Part shown: positions 9,056 through 19,040 of the stretch, piece after piece
How positions within the stretch are numbered: position 1 is the stretch's first letter
Layout: the number at the start of each line of letters is the position of its first letter
From: Actinobaculum massiliense
GTDB lineage: Bacteria; Actinomycetota; Actinomycetes; Actinomycetales; Actinomycetaceae
Assembly (NCBI RefSeq): GCF_001457435.1
Contig: NZ_LN881716.1
Span: 186,001-250,000, forward strand
DNA: 64,000 nt
Direction of reading: 5' to 3'
Notes under the pieces: model-generated
Seen by the model: the letters and a program-made list of their open reading frames with translations, nothing else
Databases searched by the model: none
What the model was told of the DNA's origin: nothing
Made by a program: the position numbers and the translations under genes

Positions 9056-10204
9056 TTAGAAATCTACCGTCTCAGCTTTCTTCCCTGCCGCTGATTGAGT
9101 TTTCTTCGCGGGTGCTTTTGCGGCCGCTTTCTCGGTAGCTCCGTCCTTCGCATCACCTACTGGCGACTGCGTTTCCTCGAGCTCCGGATCCTTACGGATA
9201 CCCACCTTGCGGAGGATCTTATCCTCGATTTCCTCGCACAAATCGGGGTTGTCCTTGAGGAATTGGCGCGCCTTTTCCTTACCTTGGCCCAGTTGATCAC
9301 CCTCGTAGGTGAACCAAGCACCGGACTTACGAACAATTCCTTCGTCGACACCCATATCGAGGATTCCACCCTCGCGAGAGATACCCTCGCCGTAAATGAT
9401 GTCGAATTCGGCCTGCTTGAAGGGCGGCGCCATCTTATTCTTCACAACCTTGACGCGGGTGCGGTTTCCGACCGGGGTTCCGCCGTCTTTGAGGGTCTCA
9501 ATGCGGCGTACATCCAGGCGCACCGAGGAATAGAACTTGAGTGCTTTACCGCCCGTCGTCGTCTCCGGATTACCGAAGAACACACCGATTTTCTCTCGCA
9601 ACTGGTTGATGAAGATTGCGGTAGTCCCCGAAGCGGAAAGCGCACCGGTGATCTTTCGCAGAGCCTGGCTCATGAGGCGCGCCTGCAATCCGACGTGGGA
9701 ATCGCCCATATCGCCTTCAATTTCAGCCTTCGGCACCAGCGCTGCCACCGAGTCAATGACGACGATATCCAAGGCGCCGGAGCGGATGAGCATATCCATG
9801 ATTTCCAGCGCCTGCTCGCCGGTATCCGGTTGCGAAACAATTAGCTCGTCGGTATTGACTCCCAGGTTCCGCGCGTACTCGGGATCCAGGGCGTGCTCGG
9901 CATCGATAAACGCTGCAATCCCGCCATTTCTTTGCGCCGACGCCACGGCATGGAGCGCGACCGTAGTTTTTCCGGACGATTCAGGACCGTAGACCTCAAC
10001 CACGCGACCTCGGGGAAGCCCGCCAATTCCGAGGGCAATATCCAAAGCAACGGACCCGGTGGGGATCACCTCCACTCGGCGCGCCGGCTGATCACCTAGC
10101 CGCATCACCGAGCCCTTGCCGAACTGCTTGTCGATTTGCTCAAGAGCGCTTTCGATCGCCTTTTCGCGGTTGCTCTTATTATCTGCTGTTTTCTTCTCGG
10201 CCAT
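9056..10204 (-). CDS. recA: Recombinase RecA
   Basis: RecA forms filaments on single-stranded DNA, drives strand exchange and activates LexA cleavage. Walker [10 protein letters not shown] is at 73-81; DNA-binding loop 2 ([16 protein letters not shown]) and the intersubunit motif are intact. 382 residues, with the usual low-complexity Ala/Lys tail. Preceded by a 250-bp untranslated region holding an SOS box 200 bp upstream of the start, similar to the long recA leader of mycobacteria. Confidence 0.98.
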   Translation of the reverse strand: MAEKKTADNKSNREKAIESALEQIDKQFGKGSVMRLGDQPARRVEVIPTGSVALDIALGIGGLPRGRVVEVYGPESSGKTTVALHAVASAQRNGGIAAFIDAEHALDPEYARNLGVNTDELIVSQPDTGEQALEIMDMLIRSGALDIVVIDSVAALVPKAEIEGDMGDSHVGLQARLMSQALRKITGALSASGTTAIFINQLREKIGVFFGNPETTTGGKALKFYSSVRLDVRRIETLKDGGTPVGNRTRVKVVKNKMAPPFKQAEFDIIYGEGISREGGILDMGVDEGIVRKSGAWFTYEGDQLGQGKEKARQFLKDNPDLCEEIEDKILRKVGIRKDPELEETQSPVGDAKDGATEKAAAKAPAKKTQSAAGKKAETVDF

Positions 10205-10402
10205 TCCATGGTCCTTACTCGATACGTCCTACAGAACAGGCTTATTCGGGAACTTCCCTCGCCGGGTTTCCCTTCATCGCCCTCCCCGCCGCCCTCTCCG
10301 AGCGGCGCTAATACCAAGGTATGTCCAGCCTCCGACATAAAAACGCGCCAGAGTTTTTCTGTGGAAAAATGACGCGCTTCGCGATCTGTGGAACACTCTA
10401 AT

Positions 10403-10418
10403 CCGAACGAACGTTCGA
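10403..10418. promoter_or_regulatory. LexA (SOS) box upstream of recA
   Basis: CCGAACGAACGTTCGA matches 11 of 12 fixed positions of the actinobacterial LexA box. It lies in the gap between DUF3046 and recA, about 200 bp upstream of the recA start codon, implying a promoter there and a long leader. Confidence 0.85.
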
Positions 10419-10455
10419 TAACAATGAGCGCGGCGGCGTGTTTTGTTTCTCTCTT

Positions 10456-10683
10456 CTAGCGCTCGCGTTCATCGGGTTTTATCCGGTGGAGGTAGCGGTA
10501 ATTCTCCGGAAAACCCATATTCTCGCAGACCGCGTCCCATACGCGTTGCGGGTCGACGCCGTCGTTCACGGCCTGAAGAACAGACCTCTCATCGAGTGTG
10601 GCGAGGACGAGGTCTTGCGCCATACTCACGCCACGCTCGCCGAAGACCCAATCCACGTTCGCCCAAAACTCTGATTCACGCAC
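10456..10683 (-). CDS. DUF3046 family protein
   Basis: A 75-residue acidic protein with the DUF3046 pattern: REsEFW at the start, then MAQDLVLATLDERSVLQAVNDG and RVWDAVCENMGFPENYRY. The family is almost always found just upstream of recA in actinobacteria. Function unknown. The SOS box lies between it and recA, so it is probably not in the SOS message. Confidence 0.88.
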   Translation of the reverse strand: MRESEFWANVDWVFGERGVSMAQDLVLATLDERSVLQAVNDGVDPQRVWDAVCENMGFPENYRYLHRIKPDERER

Positions 10684-10754
10684 CCGCCCATCCTAGAGGA
10701 AGTGCCCGTCCCGCGAATCACCTACCCAATAAGTAGCCCAGCCGCGCAGTTCAT

Positions 10755-10790
10755 TTCATTAGGCGAAAAGGTCCATTCATTAAACGAAAA
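10755..10790. repeat. Pair of 15-bp direct repeats, 21 bp apart
   Basis: TTCATTAGGCGAAAA (10755-10769) and TTCATTAAACGAAAA (10776-10790) match at 13 of 15 positions and are spaced two helical turns apart. They lie between the clgR terminator and DUF3046, where a promoter for DUF3046 would be expected. A regulator binding in tandem is possible; nothing identifies it. Confidence 0.4.
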
Positions 10791-10814
10791 TACCGGCCCA
10801 GCGGACCGGTATTT
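10788..10814 (-). terminator. Rho-independent terminator of clgR
   Basis: Nine-base-pair inverted repeat AAATACCGG ... CCGGTATTT with a nine-base loop. On the minus strand it is followed by TTCGTTT. Lies about 100 bp beyond the clgR stop. Confidence 0.7.
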
Positions 10815-10916
10815 CTCTGCATTGAGTTCGGCGGAACTATGAGCTCGTCACATCAGCACGTTGACGAAATAGCCCTATAGGCCAAACCTAAATTCAAGTT
10901 GTCCAGAGAAAGCTCT

Positions 10917-11327
10917 TTAGCGGACCATCTCTGAGAACTCACGCTTTGAAAGTTCGCGGCGAACCAGATCTTCCGGAACCGAATCCGGAATACGCAGGTG
11001 AGCCGGCAGGCGGCCCTCGGCCAGATCAATTCGATCGGCGGCGAGGCGAAGCACCTGGCTGAGCGGCACGTTCAAGGCACGGCAGATAGATGCTAGAAGC
11101 TCCGAAGAGGCTTCCTTTTGGCCGCGCTCCACCTCGGAAAGATAGCCGAGGGAAACACGCGCGTCGGAAGAAACCTCGCGAAGCGTGCGTCCCTGCCGCT
11201 GCCGGTAGGCGCGAAGCACTTCACCAATCTCTTCCCGCAACAACGCCGGAGCCGCCGATTCGCTCTGGTCGGTCTGGGCATTAAAGTTCTTCATCCGGGT
11301 CACGCCGGTCCGAGTATTTTCTGTCAT
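10917..11327 (-). CDS. clgR: XRE-family regulator, ClgR-like activator of Clp protease genes
   Basis: A 136-residue protein with one XRE-type helix-turn-helix ([21 protein letters not shown]). This HTH, with the sentence-like [18 protein letters not shown], and the location between recA and cinA-pgsA match ClgR, which controls clpP/clpC and other stress genes in actinobacteria. Start ATG 11327 has GGAG six bases ahead; a TTG at 11339 overlaps that site. Family members are short-lived Clp substrates; the C-terminus here (FSEMVR) does not show an obvious degron. Function assigned by homology and synteny. Confidence 0.85.
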   Translation of the reverse strand: MTENTRTGVTRMKNFNAQTDQSESAAPALLREEIGEVLRAYRQRQGRTLREVSSDARVSLGYLSEVERGQKEASSELLASICRALNVPLSQVLRLAADRIDLAEGRLPAHLRIPDSVPEDLVRRELSKREFSEMVR

Positions 11328-11678
11328 CACTAACTCCAACGCCTTTCAACTTCTTTTATTCCCCATGCGGCTCAACTCCGTGAAATACGTTGCAACCTTC
11401 AAGCCAGACCAGAGTCAGGAACCGTTCCCGCCGCCCGGTAGCAGGCCACCTCGTGTTTCTACGGATCGCTTACCGCCTGTATTAAGTAGGCCACTTTTCT
11501 CTGAATGTTTCCTGGGAGCGAACTCTAAATTTTCCTGATTATTTGCTCGATAAACCAGCCCTCGCCTGGCCTTATAGCCACTCGACCAGGTCTTATACCG
11601 CCCTCAATACGCGCCAACCAAAGCCTCCGCCCGGCAAATCGCGGGAACCACAGCCATCCCCTGGCGTGCAGACCGTGC
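11328..11678. other. Intergenic region between cinA and clgR (351 bp)
   Basis: No coding or RNA gene can be supported. Short open frames here lack ribosome sites and protein-like composition. It must hold the clgR promoter; I could not identify a convincing one or a ClgR operator. Confidence 0.5.
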
Positions 11679-12170
11679 TCAGCTCGCGCCGGCCGCCAGA
11701 TGCTCTCCGAGCAGTGCCAGCGCCGCACATATCGTTGCTGCTCGCACCTGGTCGCGTTCACCTTCCAGGTGCAACAGGCGCTCCTCAGCTCCAAGCGCCC
11801 CAGCGATAGCAATCCATACCGTTCCCGCATCCTTCCCATCGGAAGGTCCGGGCCCGGCCACGCCCGTCGTCGATAAGGCGACGTCGGCCCCAAAAAGGCG
11901 ACACGCACCGCTTGCCATTTGCGCCGCCACCACGCCGTCCACCGGCCCAGTCTCAGTCAAGCGAGCACCGGAAACCCCTAAAACAGAAGCCTTGGCATCG
12001 GTGGCATAGGTGCACGCGCCTCCGCGCAGAACCGCAGAAACACCCGGGATCTCCACGAAGGTGGCGGTAAGAGCGCCGCCGGTAAGCGATTCCGCGAGGG
12101 CAAGAGTCAAACCTTGGTCTTGCAGGCCTTTCACCAGCTTCGCAACCTCAGCGCTGGACTCAAGCAGCAT
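11679..12170 (-). CDS. CinA C-terminal-domain protein (nicotinamide-nucleotide amidase type)
   Basis: A 163-residue protein consisting only of the CinA C-terminal domain: LALAESLTGGALTATFVEIPGVS (catalytic serine in SLTGG), GVVAAQMASGACRLFGADVALSTTGVAGP. Such PncC-type enzymes deamidate NMN in the pyridine nucleotide cycle. The N-terminal MoCF-like domain of full-length CinA is absent, which is common in actinobacteria. Start ATG 12170 has GAGG upstream and overlaps the end of pgsA by 11 bp, indicating coupled translation. Confidence 0.9.
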   Translation of the reverse strand: MLLESSAEVAKLVKGLQDQGLTLALAESLTGGALTATFVEIPGVSAVLRGGACTYATDAKASVLGVSGARLTETGPVDGVVAAQMASGACRLFGADVALSTTGVAGPGPSDGKDAGTVWIAIAGALGAEERLLHLEGERDQVRAATICAALALLGEHLAAGAS

Positions 12171-12780
12171 CGGACGCCTCCGGGCGATGGGCAATTGCCA
12201 GCGCGTCGCGCGTGTAGCCGATGGCGGACCAGATCGAGAGGAAAAGCGCCAACCCAATAACAATCCAGCCGAACCACATAAACGCTTGCACCAGCCACGG
12301 GATCCCAGCAAACCAGGAGTCCCAGGGAATCATGAGCCAGCCGGCGCCGATGGATTGTGCGAACATCTTGTACTTGCCAATTTTCCCCGCCGCCATGACC
12401 TGCTTTTTGACCACCGTCATCCGCACCACGGTGATGTAGATTTCGCGAGCAATAAGCAGGATGGTCACCCACCACCAGAGGCGGCCGTGCCAAGAGAGCA
12501 TAATCAGCGCCGCGGCGATGAGGCCTTTGTCCGCAATGGAATCGGCGAGTTTACCGAAGTCGGTGACGAGGCCGCGCGAACGTGCTAAATGACCATCGAG
12601 TTTGTCCGTGACCGCCGCGAGCGCAAAAACCACCCATGCCCAGAACGCGCGCGTGGGAGTCGCCTCCCAATACACCCAAAGAAAAACGGGGATGAGGAGC
12701 ACGCGAAGCACGGTGAGGGCGTTCGCGATGTTGACGACCGGAACTGTGGTGTGGTCTGCGTTTTGCGTCATGGCATTCAC
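12160..12780 (-). CDS. pgsA: CDP-diacylglycerol-glycerol-3-phosphate 3-phosphatidyltransferase
   Basis: Integral membrane enzyme that makes phosphatidylglycerophosphate. The 206-residue protein has the CDP-alcohol phosphotransferase signature D-G-x2-A-R-x8-G-x3-D-x3-D, seen as DGHLARSRGLVTDFGKLADSIAD without change, and about five hydrophobic segments. Located between ftsK and cinA as in many actinobacteria, and overlaps cinA. Confidence 0.93.
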   Translation of the reverse strand: MNAMTQNADHTTVPVVNIANALTVLRVLLIPVFLWVYWEATPTRAFWAWVVFALAAVTDKLDGHLARSRGLVTDFGKLADSIADKGLIAAALIMLSWHGRLWWWVTILLIAREIYITVVRMTVVKKQVMAAGKIGKYKMFAQSIGAGWLMIPWDSWFAGIPWLVQAFMWFGWIVIGLALFLSIWSAIGYTRDALAIAHRPEASDAA

Positions 12781-13034
12781 CCTACCCCGCCGTAACTTCC
12801 CACCGGGGGCCGACGCGGGGGCTGGTCTAACGAGCGCAGGGATTTCCGGCGGCGTGAGCAGGGTTTTACAGGAACCTGAACAGGGTTTTCCGGCAAATTA
12901 TGGCGGGTTTGGGGCCCGCAGGGTAGATTTCCCTTCGTACTCTTTGGCGGGAATAAGGAGACGAAGCGCCTCCACCGGCTTCGATTTCGAGGGAACCAAT
13001 TCCCGCCGATACGGATACCAACATAGGTAAGGCA

Positions 13035-14363
13035 ATGATGGGTAAGCCCTCCACCAATCGGGGAAACTGGCTGGAACTCGTAGCTATTTGCGCCCTGCTC
13101 GTCGTAATTGTGGTTGCGTTAGCGATCTCCTCCGGGGCGATTTCCCTTTCCCGCCAGGCACCGAGCGCGTCGCTCACGTCCCCTGCGGAAGAAAACGTTT
13201 CTGCGCCGACGACGCCGCCCGTGCCAAGTTCAACCCCGGCCGCCGAGCCTAGCGGAAATCCGAGCACTCTTACGATTGTCTCGACGGGAGATATCCTCCC
13301 CCATCTTTCGGTCAATCACTTCGCTCGCCAGGCGGACGGAACGTTGGATTACGCCCGGCTCTGGGACCCTGTTGCCCCCTATATCCAGAACGCGGATTTG
13401 GCGCTTTGCGCCCTCGAAGTGCCCATCGTTCCGCCCGGTGAAAAGCCATCGAATTATCCGATGTTTGGCGCCCCGCCAGAGCTGATTTCCTCACTGCAAA
13501 AGTTTGGCTTCGACGGTTGCGCGCTAGCAACGAATCATTCCATGGATCGAGGATTCGCCGGCATAAAATCCACCATCGATAACCTTGCCGGCGCGGACCT
13601 GGGTTGGGCCGGAACCGCCAGAAGTGAGCAAGAGGCACAAGAGATCCAGTTCTACACTTTGCGAGCGGGGAATCGCGACGTAAAAATTGCGCACCTTTCG
13701 GCCACCATGCTCACTAATGGCATGCCGTATCCTCGCGAAGGTTCCTGGGCGTGGAACGTCGTCGGCGAGTTAGGCGAACGCTCAGTTGACGATATTATCG
13801 ACGAAGCTCGGCGAGCCCGAGCCCTTGGTGCAGACCTCGTGGTTCTGAACATGCACTGGGGTGTGGAGTACGTTTCGCAACCTCCGGAAGATGTTGTTGG
13901 CGTCGCCCAGCAGCTGGCTGACTCGGGAGAAATTGACGCGGTTTTCGGCGGCCACTCCCATGTACCCCAGCCGGTCGCCAAGCTCGAGGGCGGACCCGAT
14001 GGCAACGGCATGTGGGTAGCGTATTCGGCCGGTAATTTCATTTCGGGGCAAACCGTGGAAAATCACGGTTGCCGAGTGGTGGCGGGAGTGGTCAACACCG
14101 CCACCGTCGAAGTGCCCGCGGAAGGGCCGGCGCGCGTAACCAAGATGGACTGGACAGCCGTCACCCAAGACACCTCCACCTATCACATTTGGCCACTTCA
14201 CTTGCTACGTGAGGGCCAACGGCCGGCGGGATTGGCAATGGGTGAAGACGCTATTAACTGCCGAATCGACGCAACATATCCGGTAATGGAAACGGAGGGC
14301 TCCACCGAAAAGGTTGAGCCGCCCGCGCGCGTGGCAGACTCCGTATCTCTAACGAGGGAATAG
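13035..14363 (+). CDS. CapA-family metallophosphatase-like protein, membrane-anchored
   Basis: 442 residues with a short cytoplasmic N-terminus, one membrane segment (about 11-33, ELVAICALLVVIVVALAIS), a Pro/Ser/Thr linker and a CapA/PgsA-like phosphatase fold. Metal-site motifs are STGDILPHL, LCALEVPI, ATNHSMDRG, NMHWGVEY and GGHSHVPQP. CapA proteins take part in poly-gamma-glutamate or capsule handling, but no other capsule genes are nearby, so the substrate is unknown. Two ATGs at 13035 and 13038; AGG spacing slightly favours the second. Divergent from pgsA. Confidence 0.88.
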   Translation: MMGKPSTNRGNWLELVAICALLVVIVVALAISSGAISLSRQAPSASLTSPAEENVSAPTTPPVPSSTPAAEPSGNPSTLTIVSTGDILPHLSVNHFARQADGTLDYARLWDPVAPYIQNADLALCALEVPIVPPGEKPSNYPMFGAPPELISSLQKFGFDGCALATNHSMDRGFAGIKSTIDNLAGADLGWAGTARSEQEAQEIQFYTLRAGNRDVKIAHLSATMLTNGMPYPREGSWAWNVVGELGERSVDDIIDEARRARALGADLVVLNMHWGVEYVSQPPEDVVGVAQQLADSGEIDAVFGGHSHVPQPVAKLEGGPDGNGMWVAYSAGNFISGQTVENHGCRVVAGVVNTATVEVPAEGPARVTKMDWTAVTQDTSTYHIWPLHLLREGQRPAGLAMGEDAINCRIDATYPVMETEGSTEKVEPPARVADSVSLTRE

Positions 14364-14382
14364 GTCTTTCCCGCTCCTTCAG

Positions 14383-15252
14383 CTAGCCCAGAATTCTGGA
14401 CCTGGCCTCACGAACTTCGAAGGGCGTGCCATTCACCCGCGTCTGCAACCGTCCTGGAACGTCAAAGACTTGACCCTCTGCCGTAAATTGCGCCGACCAC
14501 GTCACCGTCACCGACGGGGTGACGTTACCCTTTTTCAGGTACGTATATGTAACGTCGCCATCAGGCCACAGCCCGCCCGCCGAGCTCGTACGGAAGCTCG
14601 CACTTCCATCCCCGGGATTCCATTCGTAGGCGACGGGGTTGAAATGAACCTGAACCGGGAATCCCAGCACCTCGACTGAGGCTTCATGAGCGCGCGCGGT
14701 TGAGGCAAAGTACGCGGGCTTATTTACCAGTACCCAGGAATCCGCCGGAGACATCTCAAACGACCCGGCATCTGCTAACAGGTTTTGGGCGTCCTCTCGG
14801 GTAATGAGTTGCGAAATATCCACGGCCGGCTCGGCCGCCGCTCCTCCCTGGCGCGACGGTTGTCCGGCGGCTCCCTCGGCCCGCTTGCGGAAGCGACTAT
14901 GACCCACCAGCTCATCCATAATTCCGCTGTCGTCGTTATAGACCTTGTAAGGCAACTCGTAAATATGGTTCACCCTCGTCAAATGCATTTTCGGCCGCTC
15001 ACTCGAAGTACCGGCCTTCCCCGCGCCCACGGGGGCCGGGGATTTCGGGGTGATTTTTATGGCCTTACTTCCCGGCGCTACGATGGTCTCTTTCCCCGAG
15101 ATTTTAACTAGTCCGCCACTGGCTTGGGACTCCCAAAGCGCGGTTGATGAGCCATCTTCGGCCGTTGCTCGCGCGCAAACAAGCGACGCACACAGCGCGA
15201 TAACCGCGGCAACGACTTTTATAACGCATCTAGTGGGCTTTTTATTATCCAT
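14383..15252 (-). CDS. Exported protein of unknown function
   Basis: 289 residues. The N-terminus (MDNKKPTRCVIKVVAAVIALCASLVCARA) is a Sec signal peptide: a basic start, a hydrophobic core and a probable cleavage after ARATA. The mature part has a central region rich in Arg/Ala/Gly and a C-terminal half with alternating beta-like pattern (VTYTYLKKGNVTPSVTVTWSAQF), and no domain I recognise. Start ATG 15252 has GGAGG five bases before; it sits three bases from the preceding lipoprotein stop, so both are one operon. They may form a secreted pair. Confidence 0.75.
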   Translation of the reverse strand: MDNKKPTRCVIKVVAAVIALCASLVCARATAEDGSSTALWESQASGGLVKISGKETIVAPGSKAIKITPKSPAPVGAGKAGTSSERPKMHLTRVNHIYELPYKVYNDDSGIMDELVGHSRFRKRAEGAAGQPSRQGGAAAEPAVDISQLITREDAQNLLADAGSFEMSPADSWVLVNKPAYFASTARAHEASVEVLGFPVQVHFNPVAYEWNPGDGSASFRTSSAGGLWPDGDVTYTYLKKGNVTPSVTVTWSAQFTAEGQVFDVPGRLQTRVNGTPFEVREARSRILG

Positions 15253-15254
15253 CA

Positions 15255-15911
15255 CTACTCCTCCGCTCTGCTCACATCGGGAGGGGCCTCGCCCGCCGCC
15301 AGCTCCTGAAGGGCGACGTCTTTGACACTCCAGTTTCCATCTTCCTTCAGGGCAAGGACCAATCCGACAATCACTCGCTGCGGCTCAACTTCGTTGGTTT
15401 TTTCGCTGTTCCGAACCAAGGTGCCCGCTCCGCGCTCTCCGACCAACGTCACCAAGTAGTCATTTTCGGAGTTTGAAAACTCCGCTTTTTGACTCTCAAT
15501 CCTGAATTCTGGTTGTTCGGCCCAAACCTCGGTCGTGCTTTTCTTGCCTTCAATCTCGCTCCGGCACCAGGCGCATGACGGCGCGCTCATGGCCTCGACC
15601 GGCGCGGTATCCCCGGTGGTGGCGGCGTAGAGGGTGAGGTTCATATAGTGTTCCGCAGCAGCCATGGCGCCGCCGACGTCGTCATTCGCCATTTCGGCGG
15701 GAGCGGGCGGAACCGCCAGGCTCGGCTGAGCGTCGCTCCCGGGAGCTGATCCCCTCATATTTGGCGATTCGGAGGCCGCCCCTGGCACTGACGTGGCCGC
15801 GGCCGCCCCAGATGCGGCTCCCCCGGAAGGAGTAGGGTCCGCATTGCCCGCGCATGCCGTCAAGCCAAGCAGGCCCGCGGAAAGTAGACAGAACAAGGTA
15901 GAGCGCTTCAT
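15255..15911 (-). CDS. Lipoprotein resembling DUF6318 family
   Basis: 218 residues beginning with a type II signal peptide (MKRSTLFCLLSAGLLGLTAC, lipobox LTAC), then a Ser/Pro/Ala linker and a globular domain. Features of the domain such as AAEHYMNLTLYAATTGD, the CAWC cysteine pair and IVGLVLALKEDGNWSVKDV recall DUF6318 proteins of actinobacteria; I make that link from memory of the pattern. Function unknown. First gene of a two-gene unit with the exported protein that follows. Confidence 0.78.
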   Translation of the reverse strand: MKRSTLFCLLSAGLLGLTACAGNADPTPSGGAASGAAAATSVPGAASESPNMRGSAPGSDAQPSLAVPPAPAEMANDDVGGAMAAAEHYMNLTLYAATTGDTAPVEAMSAPSCAWCRSEIEGKKSTTEVWAEQPEFRIESQKAEFSNSENDYLVTLVGERGAGTLVRNSEKTNEVEPQRVIVGLVLALKEDGNWSVKDVALQELAAGEAPPDVSRAEE

Positions 15912-16050
15912 ACCGGTTACGCTAGCGCCGCCGTCGCGGCTCCCCTAACCGCTTTCCACAAAAGCAATTAGCGGTGGATAACCTGTGGATAAACACGAAA
16001 AGCCCGACCCTGGAGCCTGCCTCCGGCGAGATCCGGGAGTCGCGAGTGAC

Positions 16051-18831
16051 TTAGCGCCCGGTCAGTTGCCAGGCGTCCTCTCCAGATTCGCCCTCGTCGT
16101 CCAGGTCGTCGTCATACCAATTCTTCGCCACCGGGCCCTGGTTCTCTTCGGCCAGGGGGTCCGCGGCGTAGCGATCGTAGGCTTCGCCGTAACCAGGCCC
16201 GCCGGCGGATGCACTCCCGTGGCCCGCCGTTTCGCCGGCGTTATCCCGGTACCCGCTCCCCTGAGCGCCCACGGGCATATCACCGGCCATCTCGCCAGTC
16301 TCGCCATCCGCATTCTCGTCAGCGGCGTCGTCGTCGAAAATGGAATTTTTTTCGCCACGCAAAACCGCGAGCGCATCGTCCACCCGCTCAGGAGGCACCA
16401 GCACGTCGCGCGCCTTGGACCCGGTGGACGGCCCCACAATCTCGTATTGTTCGAGCAAGTCCATCATGCGGCCGGCCTTCGCAAAGCCAATCCGCAGTTT
16501 GCGCTGAAGCATGGAGGTAGAGCCAAACTGCGTGGTGACCACGATTTCTGCCGCCTGCAGAAGCGTTTCGAGGTCGTCGCCGATTTCCTCACGCTGCTTC
16601 TTGACGGCGTGGGCTTCCTCCACCACTTCCTCGAAGTCATCGCGATACTGCGGGCGCAACTGTTCCTTGACGTGATCGACGACTTTTTGGATTTCATCCT
16701 CGCCAACCCACGCGCCCTGCAGACGCATCGGTTGCTTACCACCGGGCATAAAGAGCGCGTCGCCCTGACCAATGAGCTTTTCCGCGCCGCCCATATCAAG
16801 AATCGTGCGCGAATCAGCAATCGACGAGGTCATAAACGCCAAGCGCGAAGGAATATTTGCCTTGATCAGACCCGTCACCACGTCAACGGACGGGCGCTGC
16901 GTGGCGAGAACCAAATGGATGCCGGCAGCGCGCGCCAGCTGGGTGATGCGCTGAATTGACGCCTCAACGTCCCGTGGCGCGACCATCATCATATCTGCGA
17001 GTTCGTCCACTACCACGAGCAAATACGGGTAGGGGGCGAGCTTGCGATTGGGATCGTGCGCCTGCACCTTCCCGGCGCGAATCGCGTCGTTGAAATCAGT
17101 GATGTTCTTGAAATGGTAGGCGGCCATATCGTCGTAGCGCGCGTCCATTTCTTTCACCACCCACTCCAGCGCCTCGGCGGCCTTCTTCGGGTTGGTGATA
17201 ATCGGCGTGATGAGATGCGGAATTCCCGCGTAAATCGTCAGCTCCACGCGCTTGGGATCAATCAAAATCAACCGCACCTGATCCGGGGTGGAGCGCATCA
17301 TAATCGAGGTGATCATTGAGTTAATGAAGCTCGACTTACCCGAACCGGTAGCGCCAGCCACCAGTAAATGCGGCATTTTCGCCAGGTTGGTCACCACGAA
17401 CTGCCCGCGCACGTTCTTCCCCACCCCGACCGTCAGCGGGTGATGATCCTTGCGCGCCACCTCGGAGGCCAGCACGTCCCCCAGATGCACGATCTCGCGG
17501 TCCGCGTTCGGAATCTCAATACCAATCGCGGATTTACCCGGAATTGGCGAGAGGATACGCACGTCCGCGCTCGCCACCGCGTAGGCAATATTCTTTGAAA
17601 GCTGGGTGATGCGCTCGACTTTCACGCCCGGCCCGAGTTCGACTTCGTACTGGGTCACGGTTGGCCCGCGCGAGAATCCCACCACTCGCGCGTCCACACC
17701 AAAGTCCGCGAACACCTGCGTCAGTTCGGCGACCACGCGGTCATTTGCCTCGGTCCGCTCGGCGTGGTTGCCGCCCTGCACCAGGTTCTCCGGGGACGGC
17801 AGCGCGTAATTCACCGTGGGGTCGAGTGCCAGCTGTTGCGTGCGCTTAATTGGCTCGCCGCCCTCCGGAGCCGGAAGGCCTTGCGGATCGGTCCCCTCAA
17901 TGGGTTGCTGGGTTTTGGTTTTCACCGCGCGCTTTGGCTTTGGTGCCGGTATTTTTTGGGTGGCCGACGACGCCGCAGGCTCGCCTTGCTCCGCCTCTTC
18001 TTGTGCCTCTCCGATCATTTCGGTCGCATCTTCGGACGCGGGCGCGTCGGATTTGCCCGGCCAGCGCCGCTTCTTACGCGGCTCCAGCTCGGTCGTATTT
18101 TCATGCGGATCCACCTGGGCGGCTTCCTCGTAAGGAACCGAGGCAGACATCCCGCGGTTAGCGATCTCCGGCACTTCCTGCGCAGCATTGCGATTCGCAT
18201 ACCATTCGCGGACCCGGGAAATGAGGTCTTGGATGGACGTATTCGTCATGAAAAGAATCGCCCACAAAATAAGGAGCACCAGAACTGGCACCGCGCCCAC
18301 CGCGGAAAGAAGAATCTCCAGGACCCCGCCGGAAACCCAGCCAATAATCCCGCCAGCTGATTCAATCCCGGAAAAATCATCCACCGGGCTCACCGGGTTA
18401 ATGACCACGTGGAGGATACCGGCCACCCCGATGACGATCAGCGCTAGCCCAATAACGAAGCGCCGATTAGCTCCCGAGCGATCGGGGATAACCAGGCGAA
18501 TCGCGAGGGCGAGGAAAAGAGCCGGGGCCAACACGGCCAGAACTCCCGCTACTCCGGCGGTGGCGTGGTGGATAATGCCACCCAGCACCCCCGCCATACC
18601 AAACCACTCGCGCATGGCGACGAGGATTGCCAGGGCGAGGAAGAGGAAGAAGAAGCCATTGCGCTGGTTGGCATTCAGACGTCGCGGCGCCTGCTCCGTG
18701 GACTGGCTAGCGTCCCGCTCAGTCTTTTTCGGGGTGCTCGAAGCGCGCTGCGAAGCCTTGGGTGCTTGCCGCGCTTTTGTGCCGCGCTCGGGCGATTGTT
18801 TCTTAGAAGATGATCTTTTGCGGGAAACCAC
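16051..18831 (-). CDS. ftsK: DNA translocase FtsK
   Basis: 926-residue septal DNA pump. N-terminal part has about four membrane segments (residues roughly 60-200), then a charged Pro/Glu/Lys linker, the RecA-like motor and the gamma DNA-reading domain. Walker [10 protein letters not shown] is near residue 490, Walker [13 protein letters not shown] near 607, and the gamma winged helix contains [25 protein letters not shown]. The C-terminal 110 residues beyond gamma are Gly/Asp/Glu-rich and not conserved. Start GTG 18831 has no clear ribosome site. Transcribed toward the lipoprotein gene. Confidence 0.95.
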   Translation of the reverse strand: MVSRKRSSSKKQSPERGTKARQAPKASQRASSTPKKTERDASQSTEQAPRRLNANQRNGFFFLFLALAILVAMREWFGMAGVLGGIIHHATAGVAGVLAVLAPALFLALAIRLVIPDRSGANRRFVIGLALIVIGVAGILHVVINPVSPVDDFSGIESAGGIIGWVSGGVLEILLSAVGAVPVLVLLILWAILFMTNTSIQDLISRVREWYANRNAAQEVPEIANRGMSASVPYEEAAQVDPHENTTELEPRKKRRWPGKSDAPASEDATEMIGEAQEEAEQGEPAASSATQKIPAPKPKRAVKTKTQQPIEGTDPQGLPAPEGGEPIKRTQQLALDPTVNYALPSPENLVQGGNHAERTEANDRVVAELTQVFADFGVDARVVGFSRGPTVTQYEVELGPGVKVERITQLSKNIAYAVASADVRILSPIPGKSAIGIEIPNADREIVHLGDVLASEVARKDHHPLTVGVGKNVRGQFVVTNLAKMPHLLVAGATGSGKSSFINSMITSIMMRSTPDQVRLILIDPKRVELTIYAGIPHLITPIITNPKKAAEALEWVVKEMDARYDDMAAYHFKNITDFNDAIRAGKVQAHDPNRKLAPYPYLLVVVDELADMMMVAPRDVEASIQRITQLARAAGIHLVLATQRPSVDVVTGLIKANIPSRLAFMTSSIADSRTILDMGGAEKLIGQGDALFMPGGKQPMRLQGAWVGEDEIQKVVDHVKEQLRPQYRDDFEEVVEEAHAVKKQREEIGDDLETLLQAAEIVVTTQFGSTSMLQRKLRIGFAKAGRMMDLLEQYEIVGPSTGSKARDVLVPPERVDDALAVLRGEKNSIFDDDAADENADGETGEMAGDMPVGAQGSGYRDNAGETAGHGSASAGGPGYGEAYDRYAADPLAEENQGPVAKNWYDDDLDDEGESGEDAWQLTGR

Positions 18832-18943
18832 ATCGGAAGTCTAGCGGCCCCGGGGTGCAACCTCCGCGAGGAGACGCACCGCGGTAACTCACAACTCTGG
18901 CCGCACTCGCCGCTCCCCTCATCGCAAAACTTGATTTCTAAAC

Positions 18944-18973
18944 TTGACCACATATCATGTGACACGTGTAACA
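18944..18973 (+). promoter_or_regulatory. Promoter with overlapping dyad operator upstream of the kinase gene
   Basis: TTGACC (18944-18949) and TGTAAC (18967-18972) are separated by 17 bp, a good sigma-70-type pair. Overlapping the -10 is TGTGACACGTGTAACA (18958-18973), a 16-bp palindrome with one mismatched pair. A second dyad, CACAT-ATC-ATGTG (18949-18961), lies in the spacer. This arrangement fits repression by a dimeric regulator. It is also the divergent region of ftsK. Confidence 0.6.
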
Positions 18974-19040
18974 TCGGCTAGATGGAGCGGCGGCCAGAAA
19001 AGAGGATCGCCACCTCACGGGTTGCGAGTGGAGGTGCAAA

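Noticed and set aside
10205-10402. A small gene in the recA leader
   Set aside because: Only short frames with no conserved pattern; better explained as an untranslated leader with the SOS box.
15985-16959. Plus-strand open frame opposite the ftsK 3' end
   Set aside because: Shadow of ftsK; no domain.
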